From NCBI RefSeq assembly GCF_003614435.1, contig NZ_CP025546.1:6138001-6202000 (forward strand): 64,000 bases of DNA, in the 5' to 3' direction. Source of the stretch: Mycobacterium paragordonae. GTDB lineage: Bacteria > Actinomycetota > Actinomycetes > Mycobacteriales > Mycobacteriaceae. The stretch's first letter is position 1; every line of letters starts with the position of its first letter. The translations under genes were made by a program, and so were the position numbers. Below are positions 1-10,418 of this stretch, piece after piece. A model generated the notes under the pieces. The model had not been told where the DNA came from. It ran no database searches and worked only from the letters and a program-made list of their open reading frames with translations.

Positions 1-1
1 G

Positions 2-3586
<3,585 letters not shown>

Positions 3587-3821
3587 CTTTAGCTCCCGCT
3601 GGGGATCGCTCGACGACCGAATCGGATCGCTCACGTCGATCGATGTGAAGGCGTCTATTTGATGCGTCGGGTTTCGGTGATCGAAGCGCGTGACGGGTAA
3701 CGGACGTGGCTGGCCGGCAAGCTGCCGCGACGACCTTAGCTGGCGGATACCATCGTCGAGAAGCGGAGCCATGCCTGCGGGTACGCGTTGACGGAGCACC
3801 CTCTTTCGGTACCTTGCAACC
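3587..3821. other. Intergenic region after the PGRS gene, no gene seen
   Basis: This 235-bp stretch contains no convincing ORF. Its composition drops from the extreme GC of the PGRS array. The only recognisable element is the promoter at its right end. Confidence 0.6.
3788..3815 (+). promoter_or_regulatory. Leaderless promoter of first CgeB-like gene
   Basis: TTGACG (3788-3793) and TACCTT (3810-3815) are 16 bp apart and fit mycobacterial sigma-A -35 and -10 elements. The GTG start at 3822 follows the -10 by exactly 6 nt, where transcription would begin, and no Shine-Dalgarno is present. A leaderless mRNA is inferred. Confidence 0.6.
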
Positions 3822-4661
3822 GTGAGGTTCGCCGTCGCGGTTCTGACACGCCCCGGCTATGAGCACAGCGAGATATTTCGGGAGGTCGCAGAGGGCCTGC
3901 ACCACGCCCTGCTGGCCCTCGGCCACGACTCGATGCTGAGCGATCGGTTCGATCTCGAGGATCGCCGCACTATCGTGCTCCAGCCGCAATTCCTCGCCCA
4001 CTACGGCTTGCTGCCGCCAGAAAACACCATCCTGTACAACCTTGAGCAAGTCGGTGACGACTCAACATGGATGAAACCGTTGATACCCGAGCTTTTCCGC
4101 CGCTTCCCGGTGTGGGACTACAGCAGGTCCAACATCGAGCGGCTCGCTGCCCGGCAAGTTTGTCGACCAACGCATGTTCAGATCGGATATGTCCCCGAGC
4201 TGACCCGGATCGCCTCGGCTCACGAGGACATCGACGTGCTGTTCTACGGCTCGCCGAACGATCGCAGACGTGCCGTTCTGGACGACCTTCGCGCTCGAGG
4301 TCTTCGCGTTGAATCGTTGTTCGGGGTTTACGGCGCGAGCCGCGATGCATGGATCGCGCGTTCGAAGATCGTCCTCAACATCCACCAATGGACAGCGAAA
4401 GTCTTCGAAATCGTCCGTGTGTCATACCTACTCGCCAATAGGCGCGCCGTGGTCTCCGAGCGCGGTGCCGATCCCACTGAGGAGCGCGACTTAGAGCCGG
4501 GCATCGCGTTCGCGGATTACGACCAACTGGTCGATCGGTGTGTGGAGCTAGTCGCCGACGAGGACGCCCGCCGTGAACTCGCCGAACGCGGCTACCAGAC
4601 TTTCTCCGCACGCAGCCAGGCCGACATCCTGCGCCGCGTGCTGCCCACCAGCATCGATTGA
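3822..4661 (+). CDS. CgeB-like glycosyltransferase (Glyco_trans_1_2 type), copy 1
   Basis: The 279-residue product resembles single-polypeptide CgeB/spore-maturation-type glycosyltransferases. The C-terminal half carries the features expected of the nucleotide-sugar-binding Rossmann domain: SKIVLNIHQW, then VFEIVRVSYLL, AVVSERG, and a terminal ARRELAERGYQTF helix region typical of GT-B enzymes. The N-terminal half contains VWDYSRSNIE and a VLFYGSPNDRR strand-loop. Start GTG 3822 is placed by the promoter geometry. It is followed after 19 bp by a paralogue. Donor and acceptor cannot be read from the sequence. The neighbours (methyltransferases, GT2 enzymes) support a role in glycan assembly. 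Confidence 0.65.
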   Translation: MRFAVAVLTRPGYEHSEIFREVAEGLHHALLALGHDSMLSDRFDLEDRRTIVLQPQFLAHYGLLPPENTILYNLEQVGDDSTWMKPLIPELFRRFPVWDYSRSNIERLAARQVCRPTHVQIGYVPELTRIASAHEDIDVLFYGSPNDRRRAVLDDLRARGLRVESLFGVYGASRDAWIARSKIVLNIHQWTAKVFEIVRVSYLLANRRAVVSERGADPTEERDLEPGIAFADYDQLVDRCVELVADEDARRELAERGYQTFSARSQADILRRVLPTSID

Positions 4662-4668
4662 GCTGCGA

Positions 4669-4674
4669 TACGTT
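4669..4674 (+). promoter_or_regulatory. -10 TACGTT, leaderless promoter of second CgeB-like gene
   Basis: TACGTT is followed by exactly 6 nt and then GTG at 4681, the same layout as the upstream paralogue. It lies directly behind the TGA of that gene (4659-4661), so the second copy seems to have its own promoter. No clear -35 is seen. Confidence 0.5.
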
Positions 4675-4680
4675 TCACGC

Positions 4681-5523
4681 GTGCGGTTCGCGGTCGCAGT
4701 TGTGTCACCCCCCGACTACCAGCACGGCGAAGCAGTACGGGAGGTCGCCGAGGGTGTGCATTACGCTCTCGTTGCCCTCGGCTACGACTCGGTGCTGACT
4801 GATCGCCTCGATCTAGACGAGCGCTTTACCATTCTGCTCAACCCGAGTGTCGCCATCCACTACGGCTTGCGGCTGCCAAAAAAGCCGATCTTCTACAACC
4901 TCGAACAGGTTGGAAGCAATTGGCCGCAGATGGCGCCTGAGCTGCTCACTCTTTTCCGGCACTATCCGGTCTGGGACTACAGCAGGGCAAACATCGAGCA
5001 GCTCGCCGCCATGGATGTCCCTCGGCCCGTATACGTTCAGATCGGATATGTCCCCGAACTGACGCGGATCGCACCCATCGCGGAGGACATCGACGTGCTT
5101 TTTTATGGCGTGATCAACGACCGGCGGCGTGCTGTCCTAGAAGATTTACAGGCCCGGAATATTCGTGTCGTTGGATTTTGCGGCGTCTACGGCGCCAGCC
5201 GCGATGCCTGGATCGCTCGCTCGAAGATCGTCCTAAACATCCATCACTGGGAAACGAAAGTTTTTGAAATCGCGCGTGTGTCATATCTGCTCGCCAACAA
5301 ACGCGCGGTGGTTTCCGAGCGCGGTGTCAGTTCAATTGAAGAGCGTGAGCTGGAGTCGGCCGTCATGTTCGCAGAATATAGCGAACTGGCAGATACGTGT
5401 GTACAACTCCTCGCCGACGAACAAGCCCGGCGTGAACTCGCCGAGCGCGGCTACCGGACTTTCTCTTCTCGCAGTCAGACCGCAATCCTGCAGGCTGCGC
5501 TATCGGCAAGCCTCGACTCGTGA
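4681..5523 (+). CDS. CgeB-like glycosyltransferase, copy 2
   Basis: The 280-residue product is a close paralogue of the gene at 3822, collinear over its full length: RFAVAVVSPPDYQHGE against RFAVAVLTRPGYEHSE, the shared VWDYSR, HVQIGYVPELTRI-type and YGASRDAWIARSKIVLNIH segments, and the same ELAERGYRTFSSRSQ end. The frame is open upstream to an earlier start at 4573, but that would overlap copy 1. GTG 4681 aligns with the paralogue's start and has the same promoter spacing, so it is preferred. The two genes arose by tandem duplication and have diverged enough to suggest different specificities. Confidence 0.65.
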   Translation: MRFAVAVVSPPDYQHGEAVREVAEGVHYALVALGYDSVLTDRLDLDERFTILLNPSVAIHYGLRLPKKPIFYNLEQVGSNWPQMAPELLTLFRHYPVWDYSRANIEQLAAMDVPRPVYVQIGYVPELTRIAPIAEDIDVLFYGVINDRRRAVLEDLQARNIRVVGFCGVYGASRDAWIARSKIVLNIHHWETKVFEIARVSYLLANKRAVVSERGVSSIEERELESAVMFAEYSELADTCVQLLADEQARRELAERGYRTFSSRSQTAILQAALSASLDS

Positions 5524-5556
5524 TCGACGCGTCCTGGGGCATATCCAACCTGCGAT

Positions 5557-6336
5557 TTATCGTATCGGCTTGTGGTCGACTCGCCAGTAGGTACCCATAC
5601 CGTCAATAGGGAGTATGGGCGAAGTGATCCCGTGGCGGTCACGGAATTCATGGACCGCCTGCGCGCACGCCGGCAGAAAGTAGTCGTCGACTATCACGAA
5701 GCCGCCGTAGGACACCTTGTGGTAGAGGGCTTCCATAGCCTCCATCGTCGATTCATACATATCGCCGTCAAGCCGCAACACAGCTAATCGATCGATGGGT
5801 GCATACGGCAATGTATCTTTGAACCAACCCTCCATGAAAATCACCCGTTCATCGAGCAAATCGAAACGGCGGAAATTATCTTCAACATCGGCACGCGGAA
5901 CCTGAAGCTGGGTATAAGTGTGATGGTCAGAATTTTCATCGGCAGGAAAATTGTCTGAGTCCGGCGGCGGAAGCCCGGCGAAACTATCAGCAACAAAGAC
6001 ACGTCGCTCGTCATCGCCGTACGCTTCGAGAATGCCCTTCATCATGATGCAGGCGCCGCCTCGCCAAACACCTGTCTCTATGAAGTCACCCGCGATGCCA
6101 TCGAGCAGCACCGTCTCACATACATAGCGGAGGTTGCGCATACGCACGCTGCCAATCATGGAGAAGGCCAACGACGGCCAATCTCTTCCCAGGAAACGTG
6201 TGTTCGATTCGAACGTGCCTCCCGACCAAGGGTCGACTGGCGCATCTCGGACAAGCATCCCATTCAGCGACGCCTCAAGAAGATTCAGGTACCGCTGCAC
6301 AACTCTGGCGCGGCCGCCCTCCTGGTATCCATTCAT
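5557..6336 (-). CDS. TylF/MycF-like sugar O-methyltransferase
   Basis: The 259-residue product matches the macrocin O-methyltransferase (TylF/MycF) family. It has the SAM-binding FIETGVWRGGACIMMKG motif, the acidic LRLDGDMYEST segment and GGFVIVDDYF, which supply the Mg2+-binding aspartates known in MycF. Family enzymes methylate a hydroxyl of a deoxysugar. The start ATG is preceded by GGAGG with 7-nt spacing, located in the 3' end of the upstream MycE-like gene, from which it is separated by 3 bp; the two are probably co-translated. It is convergent with the second CgeB-like gene. The actual sugar substrate is unknown. Confidence 0.8.
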   Translation of the reverse strand: MNGYQEGGRARVVQRYLNLLEASLNGMLVRDAPVDPWSGGTFESNTRFLGRDWPSLAFSMIGSVRMRNLRYVCETVLLDGIAGDFIETGVWRGGACIMMKGILEAYGDDERRVFVADSFAGLPPPDSDNFPADENSDHHTYTQLQVPRADVEDNFRRFDLLDERVIFMEGWFKDTLPYAPIDRLAVLRLDGDMYESTMEAMEALYHKVSYGGFVIVDDYFLPACAQAVHEFRDRHGITSPILPIDGMGTYWRVDHKPIR

Positions 6337-6339
6337 CGC

Positions 6340-7515
6340 TCAGCCTCCACACCCGTCGTCGGCTGCCGGTCCACGCCATCCAGTTGGGGCGCCCTGTTCA
6401 GTGTTGCGTCCCTTTTCGATCAGGGCGAGGTTGTGGTGTACGTGAACGCCCGTGACCGTTAGTTCTGCCGACGAGGGTTGATGTCCGCCTTCGCGTATCT
6501 GCTCTTGATGATTCAGACCATCCAGCAAAGTCTTGATCAGGCCCATTGAGGTGCCTTGCGCCTGCAGGTCGGTATCGCCGCCCCAGGCGGGCCAGTAGGA
6601 AGTCTGCAGGTCTTCGATTACGTAGAGGCCACCGTCTCGCACGTGTGGGAATAGTGCGTTGAAGGAGGCGATGACGTGCCAGTTTAGGTGGCTACCGTCA
6701 TCAATGACGATATCGAAGGGTCCGAATTCGCGGGCCATCGCATCAAGGTATCGCCCATCGCCTTGGTCACCCTGTATGAGTTCCAGCCGGCTCTCTGCGA
6801 TGCCTGTCTTGGCAAAAACGTCCAGCCCGTAGATGAGTCCACGACGAAAATAATGCTTCCAGACGCGCAGGGATTCGCCGCCTACGTCCGGGGCGTCGTA
6901 ACCGCCTACTCCGATCTCCAGCACCTTCACCGCCAACTCCCGGTATGGTTCCAGGTACTTCTCGTAATGCGTTGTGTACCAGTGAAATCCCCACTTGTCT
7001 GAGCCAAAACGGACGGCAAGGTCGGACAAACTCTTCGGACGCTGCGACAATGCACCGATCAATTGCCGCAACCCCACTACCACCGCGCCCATACCCCACC
7101 TATTCACAAGCTCCCGGGTTGCACCGTACGGCCCCGGCGGCCCGAAGACCTCGCGCAGCATGTCCACCAGGTCCTGCCGGAGGATCGCGGAAGCTTGCTC
7201 GTACCAGCCCTTCTCGACATGGGCACCATCACCGTCGAGCACGAAGTGATAGGCCAGCCGTGAGTCGCCGAAACCGAGGTCGCACTGAATCACCACACCG
7301 TCCGTAGGGCCGTTTATCAGGCCGGCCCGACAGGCCACTTCTGCTAGCAGCGCCTCGGCAACGACGTCAGGACCGAGGTCGGCCACCCGAGCGGAAATTT
7401 CCGGTTCGGGCAAAGTTGCGGCCAGCAGGAGTCTTTCGATCGGCGAGGTGTCGTTCGACAGTGCTATGACCTCCGCGAGACGCTGCATTCCAAGCTCTCG
7501 AACCGTAGCACCCAT
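6340..7515 (-). CDS. MycE-like sugar O-methyltransferase
   Basis: The 391-residue product has an N-terminal helical region (about 1-150) and a C-terminal SAM-dependent domain with VLEIGVGGY, YGLDVF, FDIVIDDGSH and LYVIEDLQTSYWP. This arrangement resembles MycE, the mycinamicin VI 2''-O-methyltransferase, and demethylmacrocin O-methyltransferases, where the IDDGSH and IEDLQ acidic residues bind Mg2+. It is the first gene of a two-gene minus-strand unit with the MycF-like gene. In macrolide pathways MycE and MycF methylate neighbouring hydroxyls of the same sugar, so this pair may doubly methylate one residue of a glycan. No polyketide or macrolide genes are nearby. Confidence 0.75.
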   Translation of the reverse strand: MGATVRELGMQRLAEVIALSNDTSPIERLLLAATLPEPEISARVADLGPDVVAEALLAEVACRAGLINGPTDGVVIQCDLGFGDSRLAYHFVLDGDGAHVEKGWYEQASAILRQDLVDMLREVFGPPGPYGATRELVNRWGMGAVVVGLRQLIGALSQRPKSLSDLAVRFGSDKWGFHWYTTHYEKYLEPYRELAVKVLEIGVGGYDAPDVGGESLRVWKHYFRRGLIYGLDVFAKTGIAESRLELIQGDQGDGRYLDAMAREFGPFDIVIDDGSHLNWHVIASFNALFPHVRDGGLYVIEDLQTSYWPAWGGDTDLQAQGTSMGLIKTLLDGLNHQEQIREGGHQPSSAELTVTGVHVHHNLALIEKGRNTEQGAPTGWRGPAADDGCGG

Positions 7516-7626
7516 CCCGACTATTCGACGGGAGCCGTGACGTTTCAGCGACTGGTTAAGGAAGCCGCGTGCCTGCCGTCAATATGTCGCAGTAACTATA
7601 TTCTGAGTGGCTTCAGCGAAGAGGGA

Positions 7627-7632
7627 TAGGAT
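7627..7632 (+). promoter_or_regulatory. -10 TAGGAT, leaderless promoter
   Basis: TAGGAT is followed by 6 nt (CCACAC) and the ATG at 7639. It has the same geometry as the other island genes and lies in the 123-bp divergent region with the MycE-like gene. Confidence 0.55.
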
Positions 7633-7638
7633 CCACAC

Positions 7639-8370
7639 ATGGTCTACCATGGAGATGGCTTGAGTACTGTTCATAATCACTCTTTTATGGACGATTCCAA
7701 GTTCAAGGATGCTTACAACTATGTCAGCGATCTTCTAGGTAAAGACTACGGATGGATGTGGCGCAACTACATCGGAATCAAACTCGCATCCGCAGCAAGA
7801 CGCAAGTCGCTCAATTTTGTTGAATGCGGCGTTGGCGAAGGGTGGTTGAGTCTTTCCATCATCAGGTACTTCAGACAAAATTATGCGGTCATACCCTTCA
7901 TGACCCTATTCGATACCTTCACTGGAATCGATCCAGACATAGTGGATCCGGAGGAACTGGCCCATTGGGGGTGCTCGGTCGAAGAAAGAACACGAGTACA
8001 TAGCTACGGAGACACAACATTTCAGAGAATAAAAGCCTACTTCGACGCTACCTCTGGTGCGTCTGACAGGATAAGATTTGTCCAGGGCGCGATTCCACCA
8101 TCAATGACGGATGACGTTGTTGCCGGCATAGCTTCACGTGGCGAGATAAGTTTCTTACACATAGATATGAACAATTCGGTTCCGGAAGTTTATGCGCTGG
8201 AAAGACTGTATCCCCTGCTATCCGTTGGTGGCGTAGTCCTGCTTGATGACTATGCGTACATGGGTTACGAATATCAATACCATCAAATAAACAAGGTGTG
8301 CGATTCTCTGGGCATCGAATCGCCCATCTCCCTCCCAACTGGGCAAGGCCTGTTAATACGCACGACGTAG
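7639..8370 (+). CDS. TylF-like SAM-dependent methyltransferase
   Basis: The 243-residue product looks like a diverged TylF-family methyltransferase. It has a SAM-binding FVECGVGEGWLSLSI motif at residues 60-74, an LFDTFTGI segment (compare DSFAGLP in the MycF-like gene), FLHIDMN near 173, and GGVVLLDDYAY, which aligns with GGFVIVDDYF. The DGD acidic triad is reduced to HIDMN, so metal binding may differ. The gene is visibly AT-richer than its neighbours, suggesting a different origin. It is followed by the first GT2/TPR gene, whose promoter lies 180 bp beyond the stop. Acceptor unknown. Confidence 0.65.
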   Translation: MVYHGDGLSTVHNHSFMDDSKFKDAYNYVSDLLGKDYGWMWRNYIGIKLASAARRKSLNFVECGVGEGWLSLSIIRYFRQNYAVIPFMTLFDTFTGIDPDIVDPEELAHWGCSVEERTRVHSYGDTTFQRIKAYFDATSGASDRIRFVQGAIPPSMTDDVVAGIASRGEISFLHIDMNNSVPEVYALERLYPLLSVGGVVLLDDYAYMGYEYQYHQINKVCDSLGIESPISLPTGQGLLIRTT

Positions 8371-8549
8371 TATGGCTCTGCTTATCCGTAAGCTCAGACG
8401 CCGACAATGAAGCCCGATCAGCACGATTCGCCAGCTCCCCGACGCGCCACGGTTGCTCGGTACCGGCATGCGCCACGATCCTAAGCCACCCCATGCCAGA
8501 CCAACTTGATGCCGAACGCAATCCGGTGCCTCGATCCGCAATTCCCGGA

Positions 8550-8555
8550 TACCAT
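8550..8555 (+). promoter_or_regulatory. -10 TACCAT, leaderless promoter of GT2 module gene A
   Basis: TACCAT is followed by 6 nt and GTG 8562. The surrounding block (GGATACCATTT then GTGCCT) is nearly the same as at 14050 and similar to 10407. The upstream block was therefore duplicated together with the gene. Confidence 0.6.
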
Positions 8556-8561
8556 TTCCCC

Positions 8562-10349
8562 GTGCCTGGACCGATAACCGCGCGTCCCGCGCTGTGCCTC
8601 AACATGATCGTGCGGAACGAGGCACATGTGATCCAGGAATTGCTCGACTCCGTTGCGACGCACATCAGCTCGTGGGTGATCGTCGACACCGGCTCCGATG
8701 ACGGGACCCAGGACCTGATCCGCAGACACATGGCCCGCCTGGGCATCCCCGGTGAACTCCATGAACGCGCATGGCGCAATTTCGCCGATAACAGGAACGA
8801 GGCGCTCGAGCTTGCCCAGGGCCACGGCGACTACATCTGGGTCATGGACGCCGACGACCCGCTCGTCGGCGAGCCCGACCTCACCCGGTTGGACGCAGAC
8901 ATTTACTACATGCGATACGTGGACCGCGTCGCTTACAGATTCTGGCGCCCGCTGTTGTTCCGCGACGGATTGCGCGTGCGCTACGAGGGCGTCATCCACG
9001 AGTACCCCGCATGGGATGACCCCTACGTCGCGGTGCGCCTCGAAGGCAAGTACCACATCGAATATCGTCAACTCGGTGCCCGCAGCGCATCTGGGCAGAA
9101 ATATGCGCAAGATCGCGACCTGTTACTGGCCGAGGTCAAACGCAACCCGCAGGATGAGCGGTCGGTTTTCCTGCTTGCCCAGACCTACTTCTCGCTGGAC
9201 GATTTCGCCAACGCGCGCAAGTGGTATGAGCGGCGCGCCGAGATGGGCGGCTCAGCAGAACAGGTGTACCTCGCGACGTTCCAAATCGCCCAATCAATGG
9301 ATCGACTGGGCGCGCCGTTTGCGGAAGTTCAGAATGCCTACCTGAAGGCCTGGGAGCTCCGACCGACCCGCGCCGAGGCGCTGTGGTCCATCGCTTGTCT
9401 GAATCGCGTCAATCAGCGGTATCACCTCGGCTACCTGTTCGCCAAGCGTGCCTCTGAACTCCCGTTTCCGGAGGAAGACAGCGAAATGCTGTATACCCGT
9501 GCGGATATCTACTCGTGGCGTGCGATGGATGAGCAGGCGGTGTGCGCCTCCTATATCGGCAGGGTAGATGAAGCGTTCATGCTGTGCCGGCGAATGCTGG
9601 CCGTACCCGACCTGCCCGACGAGGAACGGGTGCGGATCGCAAGAAATCGCGACGCTTTGGTGCAGACGATGCTCGATGCGGCTTGCCAATACCCCGAGGC
9701 CGCGGTGCAGTCTGTGTTGGCAAGCCGAGGCGAGGGCGAGTTGGTCGTCAGCCTGGTTGCCGGTCCGGACCGGGATACCACCGAACGCGCTTTGAACTCG
9801 TTCCTGCAATGCTGCACGGACGTATCGCAGGTCGGGCATTTCCTGGCCGTTGACACCGGGCTGTCAGCCCACGACCGTGGGATACTCCTTGACCACTACG
9901 AGTTCCTTAACTTTGTTCCACTTAATCCCCGCGACACGCCAGGTGCCCACTTCGCCCACCTCCGCCAGTACATAAAAGCGCGGTATTGGCTGCATCTGGA
10001 CAAAGGTTGGCGATTCTTCGCGCCCGAAAATTTGATCACCCGCCTGACGGCCGTGCTGCAGGCCGAACCGCTCGTGGTCCAGGTGGGCATCAACGTCGCC
10101 GACGCAGCCAGCCTGACCGGCACTAGCGCGCGCGAAACCGCGGTAAGCCGCGCACCCGAAGCCGGCCGCTACCTGCTCACCGACACGATGGCCAACGGCC
10201 CAGCGATGTACGACACCACACGCCTGAATCGCGCCGGTGCCACCCGGGCCACCGACCCTGACCCGATCAAGAAACTCGGTCGACAAGCGGCCGCCGCCGG
10301 GCTGCGCTTCGCCAGCCTCGACGAAGTACTCTGCATCACCGCACTCTGA
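8562..10349 (+). CDS. GT2 glycosyltransferase with TPR-like region, module gene A
   Basis: The 595-residue product has three parts. Residues 11-230 are a GT2-type GT-A domain: CLNMIVRNEA, WVIVDTGSDDGT (38-49) and MDADD (95-99), the nucleotide-sugar/metal-binding motif. Residues ~230-390 are helical repeats with TPR character (RNPQDERSVFLLAQTYF, ARKWYERR). Residues ~395-595 form a conserved domain beginning VSLVAGPDRDTTERALNSF, with WLHLDKGWRFFAPENLITRL and GPAMYDTTR. That last part resembles a second GT-A-like fold but lacks a clear DxD. The architecture recalls SunS-like TPR glycosyltransferases. The frame is open to upstream starts at 8493 and 8298; GTG 8562 is chosen from the promoter shared with paralogues. 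Confidence 0.7.
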   Translation: MPGPITARPALCLNMIVRNEAHVIQELLDSVATHISSWVIVDTGSDDGTQDLIRRHMARLGIPGELHERAWRNFADNRNEALELAQGHGDYIWVMDADDPLVGEPDLTRLDADIYYMRYVDRVAYRFWRPLLFRDGLRVRYEGVIHEYPAWDDPYVAVRLEGKYHIEYRQLGARSASGQKYAQDRDLLLAEVKRNPQDERSVFLLAQTYFSLDDFANARKWYERRAEMGGSAEQVYLATFQIAQSMDRLGAPFAEVQNAYLKAWELRPTRAEALWSIACLNRVNQRYHLGYLFAKRASELPFPEEDSEMLYTRADIYSWRAMDEQAVCASYIGRVDEAFMLCRRMLAVPDLPDEERVRIARNRDALVQTMLDAACQYPEAAVQSVLASRGEGELVVSLVAGPDRDTTERALNSFLQCCTDVSQVGHFLAVDTGLSAHDRGILLDHYEFLNFVPLNPRDTPGAHFAHLRQYIKARYWLHLDKGWRFFAPENLITRLTAVLQAEPLVVQVGINVADAASLTGTSARETAVSRAPEAGRYLLTDTMANGPAMYDTTRLNRAGATRATDPDPIKKLGRQAAAAGLRFASLDEVLCITAL

Positions 10350-10406
10350 CCGCCTGCGGTCGCGACGTGCTAGTCCGATCAGACGCCTCGATTCGCGATC
10401 GCTGGG

Positions 10407-10412
10407 TACGAT
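10407..10412 (+). promoter_or_regulatory. -10 TACGAT, leaderless promoter of GT2 module gene B
   Basis: TACGAT, then 6 nt, then GTG 10419. An in-frame TAG at 10371 means the upstream conserved block cannot be translated from an ATG or GTG of gene B, so its similarity to the blocks at 8550 and 14050 is best explained as a conserved promoter. Confidence 0.6.
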
Positions 10413-10418
10413 TTGGCC

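Noticed and set aside
4573..4680. Longer start for the second CgeB-like gene
   Set aside because: It lies inside the first copy, and the paralogue alignment starts at GTG 4681.
8298..8561. Upstream extension of GT2 gene A to ATG 8493 or ATG 8298
   Set aside because: It would overlap the methyltransferase gene or cross the conserved promoter block. The extension is not shared by gene B, where an in-frame stop forbids it.
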